From positions 25,744,144 to 25,808,143 of the forward strand of contig OX485809.1 of the NCBI GenBank assembly GCA_950295325.1: 64,000 nucleotides of DNA, given 5' to 3'. The position numbers and the translations under genes were made by a program. Positions 22,676-35,300 of the stretch are shown piece after piece; positions within the stretch are counted from its first letter, which is position 1, and the number at the start of each line of letters is the position of its first letter. The DNA is from Polytrichum commune (Eukaryota; Streptophyta; Polytrichopsida; Polytrichales; Polytrichaceae). The notes beneath the pieces were generated by a model that did no database searches, was not told the origin of the DNA, and worked only from the letters and a program-made list of their open reading frames with translations.

Positions 22676-25600
22676 CGCGTGGTGCACCAAACGCACCTTC
22701 TTGTTGCAGTTGAAGTTTCCATTGACTACCGAATGAAAATACACATCACGGCGTTCCACGACCTGGAATGCAACAAATTAATTGCCATGCACATAGTGAG
22801 TTCATCTCCTTGCTTAATTATAATTATTATACATGGTCTCTGAGATGGCATACAGGAGACATTAGACTGCCAATTGCTACAAATTAAATTACAGCAAGTG
22901 AGATCTTGTGGCGTACTGAGCATGTGCGTGTTTCAGGGCTGTACTGATCAGCACCGGGAACCGGCCAACACTGACTGTACCACGAGGATTATAATGAATG
23001 ATATATATGTGTATTTTTCTAAAATGGGCATAACTCTTGCTACGTTTACTGATTCAATTTTCAACAACAAATGCGTCTACGACCGTCAAGTATGCAGTCA
23101 TGGGCCAAAATATGGCTATATCCTTCGCAGCCTACTCAACGTTGCGTACATATTGAATTTAGACGCAGCAATGTTGCAGTTCCACCCCTCTGCTACATAT
23201 GTTTCGGTGTCGCTGAAATTCGACTCCCGAGATATTTATGATTGATTGCAGTGTAGTGGGAGTTGCACACATGTATTTTGGTTCGCATGCATATGGGGAC
23301 ATCACACTGCGTGCTGAAAGTGAGAATGATGGGTGCCGAAGTTGCAAGCACCCACATTTTGCTTATAGGGTGTCGCGGAGGCCGACACACCCTGCGTGCC
23401 ATGTCAACTTTGAGCGAAAGTTTAGCTGGATTCTATTAATATGCAAGGTTAATGGGTCATCAACTACGGTAACCTTCGTTCTGGTGAAGTGGTCAGTGCA
23501 GCATCACATGCCGCATGTGTATTCAGGTGTAAGCACATTTCAGGGGCTCCTGTCATTCGCACTTGCAAAATGCACATGTGACATGCTTTCATAAAGTGAG
23601 CATGTTGTATTTTCTGGGACATGGTGGGCATCTGCATTATGCCTAGACACACTAATTCATACTTGTCATTTCAGGAAGGTGAGGAGCATATGTGCACGGG
23701 TGACAAACCACTTCATAAAAGTCGTAATTCCTAACTCGTATTCAGGACAAATGCATTACTTTCATCAAAAACCGCAGTGTCATCAACACCATCCGTTTTC
23801 CTACAGCACATTGTCACCTTCCTCATTGTTCAATTAGAACTCAACGTCACCATGACGTGCTTCAATAGTGGAAGTGGGGAAGTATGGGGCCAAATCTAAA
23901 TGACAACACGGTGTAGCCCATACCAACTGCACAAATGTTGATAGTTCAAATGAGTATATTGATATTGCTTTTGACAAAATGATCCCCATATAGTTCTGTG
24001 TTGGGGAGTGAACAGAGAGAGATTGTAAAACGCAAATTAAAATTGCATTGGCTGTTTACAAATTCCAGGGGGGATCATTGCCCGCAGTGTACTACAACGT
24101 CCGAACTCACTGCAGACTTCCAAAAAACACTAAAAATACTGCAGTTAAGGTATGCTTCCTATTGCATTTCACAAAAAACAAAACTGCATTTCAGAGTTGT
24201 GTGGAAGGAAGTCGAATCATGTATTTCGGAGGATAACAGGTCTTCAATGTTGTCTGGGCCATTGGGTTGCAAGCAGCGTTCGGGTCTTCGTCAGTGAGAA
24301 GTGGATGCCCATCCGCAGCAACTCCTCCTTTATCTTCCACGACACTTTTCCAACCTCATTCAGCTCAATGAGGCTTTTCTTCCATGAGTGATCATTAGTC
24401 CCACATCTTCATCCTCTGCATACACACCCCTAATAGTGTTACCCACCCTGAACATATATGTTGGCGACACTCATTGCAAGCAACATCTCCTACAGTGATT
24501 GGAAAACAGTGCCTGCAACTAGAAGACATCCAGCTAGTATGCGACTCATTGCTTTCATTTGCATTGTGGAGTGGATAATTGAAAAATCTCTATGTTCCAC
24601 ATCAACGCTGACAACAACCACTGTGGATGGGAAACTAGTACTATTGTGCAAAACTACCACACTGGCCAGGGTTAACTTGGAATGGGTTTCTCACCTTCAT
24701 ACTGCCAAGTGCTCTCCAATTTGCAGAAACATCGCATCCTTTCCTGACAGGAATCTGAATTGCAAATTCAGTTTGAGAGTTCCCAACGTCTTCATGTCCC
24801 ATCCTACAGCTGTGTGAACATGCAGCCTCTACGAGCACACATGGGTTGGTATCCTACATGTACAGGGCCATTTTCTGCGCATTCTCCAAGTTTGACCACG
24901 TTGCGATAGACATCTGCCGTGACCACATCCTACAACATTTGGCAGTCCCTTGCAGATATATATAGACTAAGATTCCATTCAATTACTATCACAATCACGT
25001 CGACAATGATCAGGGTGTTATATATGCCATGAATGCGCATTTTGGGTTACAATGAGCCACAATGGGTTCTACCACACATCAAATCCTGTCAAAACAGATT
25101 GTCCACGCGCCTGTGCATCAGTGAAGGACCCTGCAGCCTCCATCGGGCCTCACATGTAATCAGCCACAAACATCAGGTCTAGGATGAGCATCATACAATA
25201 GAGGGCTACTGTCAGGTTTCTTTGAAAATACCTTTTCCGCCTTTGTGTGTGGCTAGGGTCAATATTGCAAACTCGAATTTCAAACAGGTGTCCAGACATA
25301 TCCTTACTGTTAGCATCCACCAGATAGAACCAACCATAACAAAAACTCAAACGATAAATGACCAATGCGACTTGTATGGGTAGAGCCAACTGCATGGAAC
25401 ACATTGCAGGTAGTGGAATTCAAGATGTTGAGTCTGGTTTCCACTATCTAGAGCTTGAATAATTTCTGCAACCATTACAGGACACACCAATGGATGCTTA
25501 ACCAGATATACCACCGCCAAGTACACATTTAAGGTTGAATGGTTCACAAGCGGCAGGCTCAAAACAAGAGGAGAACTAACAACAAGCGGAGGGTCCCATT

Positions 25601-26597
25601 TTAGAGATCCCACAATGATGCGGGGCTGCGAAAATGCCTCCCAATTCAAGGAACAGGGGACTAGGTGTCAGCTAATACATTTAAGTACAAATGTCATATC
25701 ATGCACACCATAATGGAAATAAGATTGGTGTAATACATGGGCAATCACCTAGGATGGCATTACGTCACTTTCCTGCCCAAACCTTTCGTGTTCTCCCCTT
25801 TGTTCCTTAACGAGCCGGTACCGCGCACTTTGCCATTTTCCGGTGATTCACCTTTCTTCCATAATGAGTTGCTTGTATTCCCTTTCAGACCTTGTTCGAT
25901 GCCAGTAGAGGCCGCCCTACCACAAACTGCTGAGGTAACATTGCCCATCATACGTGTGATTTCTTCCATTCCAGGAATTTGCATGATGTAGCACACACCC
26001 CACAGTATGGGGCAATTTGGCAGTCCCTCCGCTTGATCCAGGAAGGCGATATGCTTCGGATAACGCCCGTCTTTCTTGAACATGACTGGCGTGTCCTTGT
26101 AAAAAACGCGGATAACAGAAATCATCTACTCACCTTTCTTACACAAATCCTGCTCGTCATTTTGGCACCTGGATTTGTGATTAATTCCAGCATAAGCCTC
26201 CGCAACCACCTTCCCTTCAAACTGGGGATGCAAAACCCATACCTTCACTCTCACTCGGATGGGATTCTACATCACAAAGTAAGAATCACACAAGGTTTTA
26301 ACATGGCGCGATCGAGCTTGTTGTGCGAACGTCAACCCGCAGCAACTATGTCAATTCCACAGTTCATGGATACCACAATCAGATTGTTGGGATACTCACA
26401 GAATTATTGGGACGTTTGCCAAATTTGAGCTGTGTGATCACGGAGGCATCAATCTGTGGAGTTTTGTGCTTCTTGATTTGAGGACTTGTGCTTTTTGTCC
26501 TGCCTCTTTGAGTCCGCCTCTCGCTGGTTTTGGTCTCTTTCAACAGCTTCTGTTTCACATGCACCTTGGGTAACACGACCAATTCCTCAGCATCTGA
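22676..26597. other. Left non-coding arm of the 27-kb CACTA element
   Basis: Nearly 4 kb between the left terminus and the tnpA-like stop codon hold no supported gene. There are many short frames without motifs. This would be the subterminal and 3'-UTR region. I did not find an obvious high-copy subterminal repeat by eye. Confidence 0.5.
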
Positions 26598-29500
26598 TTA
26601 TGTAGGGATTGGATTGGGTCCCTCCTCATCCTCGGATGATTCATTGCCTTCCTCCATGCTCAGATCATCATCGCGATTGTTTCTGGCCTTCTTCTGATAA
26701 GTCTCTTTGATGGAATGAGTGGCATCATTATCACTCTGCTTCACCATCCCTTCATCTGATTGTAATTCCTCTATGTCCTCAGGCCAATTCAGCTTCGGAA
26801 ATGGGGTTTCAGCATCAAGGTTAGGAGCAGGCACACTTTTCGTAACCCCTTCATAGCTATAGTCCATGCTATGTGAGCTTGAAAAAGACCTGGAGGGGCT
26901 GTCTATGTGAATCCTGGGGGAACTACCTTGTGAGTTGGACAAGCGAACCTTTGATACATGCTTTTTTGGAAGCGGTTTCTTGGAGAATTTTATGGGTGGA
27001 GGACGAGCGTCGTCAGATGAATGGTCAGAAGAGAGAAGTTCAACAGGCTGCGACGATCTCCCACCATCCTTGATTCTGAAGTTCGCTTCCTTCGAGTTCG
27101 CCTTGGCACGCTCCACATGTGACTTACCGCCTCTATGATGGGAGTCCGCTGAAGGGGTTTCAGACGGCCTCCTTAATCCGTTCAGCACCTCTGTCGCAGT
27201 GCGGTTACTTGGCCTCGATGCTTTTGGAAGCTTTGCTGCACTGTCATGTGCAAGATACGTAGCTGCCTGAGCTGAGACTGTGTGTGCCAGAGAGTCACAT
27301 TCTGACGATAGGTTAGAAACAAATTCATCTACCAAAGCATGCAATTTGTTGCTTATGTCTAACATGGGTGGTCGCTCCAAAGGGTCATTCGAGGATGAAA
27401 TCTTTGAACTCTGCGATGCGTGTGTGCGACGCGGCAGCATTGTAGCATTGGAAATATTTTCTTTTTGCTGAACCACACATGTTCAACACACCTTTCAGTT
27501 AGGAATTTGGATATTCATACTCTAAATTTTGAAGACAAGGTGCACAGTAAAGTCCTGATAAATTTGGGAGGATTAATTACTGGAAGGCATGTTTTGGAAA
27601 CATGGTTTTAACACTGCAAAATTGGTGGTTTGTACATACCTTTGGGGTGTATGCTTTATTGTAAGCTGCCGCACTACAGTTGAGACGATCTTCATTCCTG
27701 CAGGCCTTTTCTGGTGACCGGCTGTCCTTTTTGGGTTTCTCCTGTAAACACACGCACTGAAAACCTGTTAAAGTGGCTACAAAAGCACTGTAACACCGAT
27801 TAAAATAAATCATGGTAACAAGAATATTCAACTCCGAAGCGGGGAACTCATAGCCGCTCTATTTTGGATGGCGAGACTGATTTGCCAAAGTGTGCACATA
27901 GACAGGTTAGGGTATGATAACGTACTGAACTGCTTTTTTTTGATGATGCATTGGCCTTGTTTCTTTCGCATTCTTTGCTCCCTTCCCTTGACTTCCAATA
28001 ATCTACCAATTGCAACCATGCCGCTGATGTACAGTCATCAGGCTTACTTTGATCACCGTGATCTCTCCAATGACGATGATACACTGCTCTATTTCTCTTG
28101 TAGAGACGTTGTAGAAATCCCGCTACCATACCCTCCGGAAGAGGCTTCTCTATTATGAATTGTCTCCTCACTTCTTTCATGATTTCTTGCATGGTGGATG
28201 GATTTTTAATGTCTATATTGGCATTTGGAACAAGTGCAAGTGCAGCTAATTTTAGGGCGTTCAAGAACTGCGCTTTGTATTGAACTATGTCTCCATTGTT
28301 GTTTTGTTGGAGCCGGACTTGTGGCACTCTACCTTCCGCAATGGATCTTTTCACTTCTTTTAGATAAGACTTCTCTTCTACTCTAAGTTGTTTTCTCTGT
28401 GACAACGTGTAAGGTGGGGATGACTTACTGGAGTTCGTACTAAACAATGCGGGACTATTGCTTGTATGGACAACCGGCGTTTGCTCCTTCAGAGCGTCGG
28501 TGCTCCCGCAGGTTGCCTCCTCCTGAAGAAGTGTGGGTACTAGAAGTAGAATGAATTGCTCGACGCTGCAATGTGGACGGAGTCGCCCTTGCAGATTCAG
28601 GAGTCTTGTCTGTGGAGGCGACCCCACGACCCCCACTCTGATCTCTCTCTGCGAGGATTTGTGATGGCCCTTTGGCTCCCTCCTGGCCTTCCGCAGACTC
28701 CGCAGTCGTAACTTGGGTCCCTAGTCCAGGTTGCGGTGTCTCATGGCCCAAGCCATGCAAGTGTTGGGAATTATAGTACTCCTTGCTGAGCATATATCCA
28801 GGTTGGGAGCTAAATGCCGCCCCATGAGGAAGATTGTGGAAGGGCATGATCATGCGATTGGACTGTGTTCCTTCGAACTGGCTCTCTCGGGGTTGCGCTG
28901 AATAGGACATTTGGCTGTTGTATGGATTCGGGGAAGCAATGGGGGTGTGGGAGCCCACTTTTTCGCCGGAATACGGAAATACGGAAATACGGATCCAAAT
29001 TCCGTATTTTACCATGCTAACCTAGGGGTAATCAGGTTTATTTGAGTGTTTTAGCCGTATTAGGAATAATGGGTTTTTGAACTCCGCCTTACACGATAAA
29101 ATGGTTAAAACTGATACTTTGGCCGGACCGGAATTTAAGTCAAATTCCGGATCCCGGGAGCAAACCGGGCCTTCAGCGGCTAGGGCCTTCAGCAACCAAG
29201 GAGACTCTTTTGCCCCCGGAGGAGGAGCTTCCGCCATCAACGGATTACCAAGTCAAACCAAAAATGGAAAGGCGGCGAAAAAGCACCACACCACTTGAAT
29301 TAGACTTAGGCATGCAGCTGTAGGTAGATCATAATTAGGACAGCAGGAATAGGTAGATCAGACTTAGGCGAGCATGCAATTCAAATTTTGTGTCAGCAGA
29401 TCAAGATCCGGGAATTCCGGATCTTCCGAGAAATCCGGAAAGTCCGAAGTTCCGGATTTCTCGCAGTTAGGGTTTTCCAGGGCGGCCGCCTGGGCCGCCA

Positions 29501-32328
29501 CCCTTAGTTAGGGATCACAGCCTCTACTTAAGGCTGAATAAGGAGCTGGAGAAGTGTTCCTTCTCCATTGTTGTATTGTGTTGCTCCCTACTCAATAAAA
29601 CTCTAGATCTTCACCTATTCTCATTTGTTTTGTGCACGGACGGATTGGGAGGTTGTTGTACGCTAGAAGTAAGGAAGGAGTAGGAAGTCCGAATAGGACA
29701 AAGGAGAGGAAACCCGGATTAGATCCGGTTGCAAGCCTAGGGATCCTTTTTGAGTGTAGTGGGAAGGAAACCTCACTATTCCGGATGTTTGGGTAACGTC
29801 CGGGTGGGATAGCCGCTGGTAGGACTGGGTAAAATCCGAAAGGGATCCGGATTTACGCCATCCGATCTTTTGAGAGGTCTCACCGCCCTCGGACAAAACA
29901 ATCCGGAAAGTGGTACGGATCGCCCAGTTATCTCAGATTTAGTAGAGCCCCAGGCAGTTGTATACCGGATCCGTCCGCCGGAAGGGGAGACCCGGATCAG
30001 ATCACTAGTCATTACCTTCCGGAACCTTTCCGGGTGTAGTGGGAGGGAAACCTCATTTTCCCGGCTGGTCGGGAAACGTCTAGGTGGGATAGCCGCTGGG
30101 AGGATTGGGTGAAGTCCGGGAGGGATCCGGATTCATGCCATCCGAGCTTCTGAAGAGGTCCCACCGCCTTTAGACGGACCAATCCGGAAAATGGTACGGA
30201 TCGCCTAGTTAGCCCGGATTCAGTAGAGCCAAAGGTAGTACTAGCCGGATGAGATCCGGAGAAGTACAGGAGTAAGTTAGGATTCCGGATGAGGGGGAAG
30301 GAGACACCATCGATCCGGATATCCGAGTAGCGTAGAGACAAGATATTCCGGAACGTGGTACGGATCACTCTTTCACTCTGTTGAGCTTACCCCCCTTCGT
30401 GGAATCCGGCACCCTCCTGTCGTTGTAGTCCTAGGAGGTAATCCGGACTCCCTGTGTGACCTGCCAATCCGGACCTGATCAATCCGGCTTGGTTGTGAGG
30501 GAAGATCCGGACCCCCCTCTAGAGAAGGACGTCTTCACCGGAAAATACCCATCATTAAGGGAGGATAGAACGTAGTACAAAGATATTTTAGGGAGGAAAC
30601 AATCCGTCTGGGACTTAGGAGTCAAATCCGGAAGAGGAAGTTCCGGATACAGGAGGACTTCAAAAAGGCCGGAAACTAGGATTTCCGGAAAATATAAAAG
30701 AAGAGGGGAAACAAACAGTTCCGGAAAGTCTCTACCTCTTACACTTCACAGAATCCCTGGACGATACTAAGGTCACCCGGAAATATCCGGATTTGGCACA
30801 AAAACCCGCCAATCCGGAACTTTTGGTGTTTGTGGGTTCCCACAGGGGGTCCCCATACATGGATTATACAAAGATTGGGGGCGACCACCTAGAGTTCCAA
30901 GCATCTGTTGTGCAGTCTGCCAAGGGATGTTGCTCTGCGGTTGATGGAAGGACGCTGGAAACGGCATACCATACATCTGCACACATAGAACAGTTGGCAT
31001 TATATGTCAGCATATGTTCCACAAATTTGATGCATGTGTTGCTACATGCTCAATTGTGTGATGAACTAGCATAGAAAGTGATAAATTGGCACATGCAACC
31101 GTTTTGATATGAATGAAACTATTGGTGGCTACTGACCATTGTCTGTGCATATTGACATAGGCAACACGCAGGTGTGGACATTTTGATACCAATGGCACCA
31201 CATGCAGCTCTTCGAACGAGAGAGTCAAAAATTAGAACCTGATGGTGAGACAGAAGGCTCACACCAGGTTGCTCGGAGTCATGAAGCTAACAAGAAGAAG
31301 GGACTCAATTCAACCAAAGATTAACATAGCAACCCGCCAGAGCCATTCTTACTTCAAAAATTCACAATGCCTCTCTGAGAAATGGCGTCTTGTGCTCACA
31401 ACTCCAGCACATAGATGTCAGGAATGAAGCAGGCGGTAAGCAATGCAAGCGATGAAAATTACGAACAATCTGAATTATTGCGCTAAATTCTTTAACTTTG
31501 TGCATAATCCGTCTTCTCATCGCTCTAACCTGCATAATCCTCTCAACTCTAGGACATAAAAGACACGTTAGAAAACGTGATATTATGTGTGCAGAAATCT
31601 CAGCTCAAAAAATCTCATTGCGTCAAATAAGGCATTAGGCAAGACGACTACATGATTCCACATCATTTCCTCGGAGGTTTCACACTCCACCAACTCCAGT
31701 ACTTAAAAGGGACCCGCTAACGAATGATACTTTCTGTGAAGATATCTCAGCCATAGAATTTTGTATTCAAGCAGGCGTCAAGCAATGAAGCCAAAGTAAC
31801 ACACGGTAATTCCTAGAAATCCGCACACCGAAGTAGTTGCATGTCGTGTTTGAACAATATAGGGCTTCAATTACGTGCAATTATTGTTGTGGTGCAAGCA
31901 GACAACAATATGATTCCAGACAACGTTGTGTTTGCGGCCAACATTGTGATTGCAGACAACACTCTCAGCGATTGAAACAATGAACGGGGAGTGCTATGTA
32001 CCTGTGCTTGATCGAACCTCTGTGGTGGGGCGTTCCCGGCTCTAAATACCTGTACATGGCAGAATAACAAAACCGAGCTTAAGATTCCCGGGAATACACA
32101 ACATTGCGCAGTCCTTCCACTCGCGCTGGTCATGGCGTGCCTTTCAAATTACAGTAAGGGCATGTATCACTGTTGTCCAACTCAAGACCAAAGTGCATGC
32201 ACCGCCAATGACCAACTGAATACCAAACTGCATAAATCACTTACCCCACGTGCAAAATCTTGATCAAACTGTGTGCTACGAACGACATCGAAGTCCGGGA
32301 CATTGACACTTTCGTATTGGGAGTCCAT
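26598..32328 (-). pseudogene. tnpA-like gene (Transposase_24-type) of the CACTA element
   Basis: Leftward gene with these exons: 32328-32245 (starts MDSQYESVNV), 32049-32002, 30976 down to about 28530 (split by the 28946-30844 insertion), about 28530-27926, 27741-27640, and 27467-26598. Nearly all joins are phase 0 with GT/AG borders. The N-terminal third is rich in Gln, Pro and Ser. The central part has IVQYKAQFLNALKLAALAL and WLQLVDYWKSREGSKECERN, the latter typical of the Transposase_24/Ptta-En-Spm domain. The last exon is Ser/Lys-rich and acidic, as expected for a nuclear DNA-binding protein. Besides the insertion, the frame changes once near 28530 without a clear intron, so one more lesion or an unseen splice exists. 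In En/Spm this type of protein binds the transposon ends and works with tnp2. Confidence 0.65.
28946..30844 (+). mobile_element. 1.9-kb TG..CA element (copy A) with GGGGG target duplication
   Basis: The element begins TGTGGGAG and ends TTCCCACA, and is flanked on both sides by GGGGG (28941-28945 and 30845-30849). It interrupts an exon of the tnpA-like gene. If the element and one GGGGG are left out, the frame runs on without shift. Its ends match those of the 4.1-kb element at 55988-60120 in opposite orientation, but it lacks that element's ORF region. It contains an AATAAA-type signal (near 29597) after a CTACTTAAGG promoter-like box. TCCGGA and close variants recur throughout. A solo LTR or an internally deleted copy would fit. 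Confidence 0.88.
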
Positions 32329-32338
32329 GTTGTATGCC

Positions 32339-35300
32339 TGCACGTAGTCGCGCGCCCACAACATGAGTGTCAGGGTGAACCAGATCAAAAACGTGTTGTG
32401 CAATGAACTATGGTAGACGAGACTCTGTGATGTGTTAGGGTGCAGTGTCTGGACAACCTGATATACAAGGTGCTCAATTTTTTGTACTTGTGCAGTAAAA
32501 CTTTTTTCTTTCCTCCTCACCAGGAAAGACCAAATCTACGACATTAGAGGCAATGTGCTATCATACTTCTGAATACTGCGAAGGGCATAACCAAAAAGCA
32601 GAATTACAGAAAGTAGAATGTTCTTGCAAAGGTTTATTATGCAGGACACTACAACCAGGACACAATTTTGGATTATTACACAAATGGGAAACCCAGGGGA
32701 TGTGAACACTTGCATCCGCCCGAGAAAGTCTCTTTTAGCGCGTCGATGAACATATGCTCGGTACAGTGAGGGTATGGGGGGATGCAAGGTATACCTGTGG
32801 CCAAGAACTTCAGACGATGGAGTGCGTGTTACACTTATGATCATTTCCCGGGTGCATTCCCAGACAAATGCCGAGGTTGGGACACACTATGTGTACAGTG
32901 GGGAAATGGGGGGATGCAAGGTATACCCTACAAAACTGGCTTTGACTGCATTCGAATGTCAAAGTAATCAGAAAATTACAAATAAGACAACGGCATCCCA
33001 AAATGGGCAAGTGCCCAGGATCTCAAGAACCCCTGGTAGCCACGATGGCAGATCCAGAGGCCTGCTACGTCACTGATAATTTGAAGCTGTGAATGATCGC
33101 CTACAACTTCCGGACAGCTTGGAATCTACATAGACACTGAAATTTCAAGTGCAGGCAACCCTATATATATTTACCTTCCACGGTAGTGGTGGTCACAACG
33201 GGCAGAATCCGGTGCCAGTCATGTGTGAGTCACTTGACAACTATCATATATGCCACAGGTCTACAACCATATTAGCCACAGTGTCAGGAATGAGCACACC
33301 CACATACTGCCAATCCATGAAGACAAATTGATTCTTGCTAAGCTTACATCAAAAGTTCAATAATATTCGGAAACTTTGCGCGCATTGGAATGACGTGTCC
33401 ACAAGAACAAGACTACGGAGATATACACACAGCTAAGTCGATCTCAGTAACGATGTGATTTCAACTAATACAAGGAGTAGAGTTGTCACGAAAAAACGGG
33501 GCCGACGCTCCTCTTCGGCACAACCTGCACATTCACATTCTACATCTCCTCAGATGCACATATGCACCAATATGGTAGTTGCTCACAAGGGGGGTGGAAA
33601 CAAGTGCAGTGTATATAGATCCGAGCACGTTGATGTACTAAATGCAAATGTGTAGACTCCAATCCCACCAAATTCCACATTTCCACTGAATCCATTTTCA
33701 CATTGTGATGTCAGGATCCTTGTATACTGAGCGCGCCCAACTCAACAATCATAACATGGAGTTACAAAGGAGTGTCATGGTTAATTTGGGTTTGTTAAAC
33801 AGAAACAATGTTCCCACTTTCATAGACTTTACACGACTTTAAAAGATGTGATACAGTTTCACTCAATGCAGATTGAGCAGGAAGTTTAAACAAAATGCAT
33901 CCGGCGTGCCAAAGCCAAGGCCTCGCTATTGATCCCAACCTTCTGGACGGACATGCCCACCATAACAGACACCGCTTCTTCCCTTCCAACCACTCGGACC
34001 CGAAGGCGGTCGACAAAAAAATGGACAGTGGCAACGGAGACACGAAGGGCAGGGAATAAAGAGAAGGTGGTTTGAACACCAAAAAAACAAGACCAGGCGA
34101 CATGAACGCAACATCTGCGAAAAATGGCGGCACGCAAGACACAACTGCAAGTGAAGGCTTGGAGTTCAATGTTCGGTAGCTTGGTTCGCCAATTGCCAAG
34201 CTAGGACCGGCCATTGGTACAAACATATGGCAAGCATGGCTCAAGATCTTCATGGAGTGTGCTAGGGAGAGTGCCCCCTGTAGGGGCACTAATGAGACAA
34301 CATGTAGGGAGTGGGGGGAATAACATTGATGAGCCCCATCATTGCCGGGGGCTGGATGAGAAATGGCAGCATGGCATCAGTAATCATTAAAGTAGCCCCC
34401 GGCAATGATGGGGCCACATCAACGTCTTTCCCACCACTTTGGCACAAGGTTTCGTGATTGTGCCTACATGGGCAGCCACCTAGGTTGGTACGTGGGCCCA
34501 CTACCAGCTGACGTGGACGGTCGGACATGGCCCAGGCAGCATCCGAGCACCACGTGGACGGTGGAGATGTATGGCGGGCACTTGGGGTTGCCATCGTCAG
34601 CTGCGACACCTCCGTTTTCTTTAGAGAGATGTGGCGGGGAATGTGTGGAACTGCCCATGGCGAGCACTGCATCGTGATGTAGCGAGCTCCACCTTACCCG
34701 AGCGTTGTTGCGGGACGGTGTGTTTGAGCTAACGTATCTCACCCATTTCAGAGATCATTTTGTTTCTTTCTCCTTGCATCACCTGCTTTTGGGTCTTTGT
34801 TGACCTTCGATTTTGGAGCCTACTTCACAAACACACCGAGATTGAGAAGAGGCAATCTTGTTGAAGGGCAGTTGCGATGCAATCAGAGATGTCGGCGGGA
34901 TCCCAGCTTGGTGGTGTTCATTTCGTTGCTCCCTCGATCTTTGCTCCAGAGCACCTTTTGAGCCGACCTTCTCTACATTCTTGCAACCAAGGCATTTTAG
35001 TATCAGTCGATGCCCAAGTCGTGGCGTTTTGTCACAACGCATTGTCGTAAAGACCGAGCACTCCATCAGTACTACGGCTGCGCTACTGATGCCCTCAGAC
35101 GTCCAAAGAAAGCACATTGATCTGCAGTCCGGTGAGTGCATTCTCGCATGGCGGAACTTTGTACATGCTCTCTTGATAGTTTGCACCATATTGTATCAGA
35201 CGATCCATCTTGTTTTCCGGATCAAGGGGTGTCAATGCACCCACCTTTTGGTTGGTATGTGGATCTGTAAGTGACCTAGCTACTGCCCATGTTGTGATGC

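Noticed and set aside
33795-34289. 164-codon leftward frame as a membrane protein
   Set aside because: No family resemblance, no splice or promoter support, and it lies in the spacer between transposon genes.
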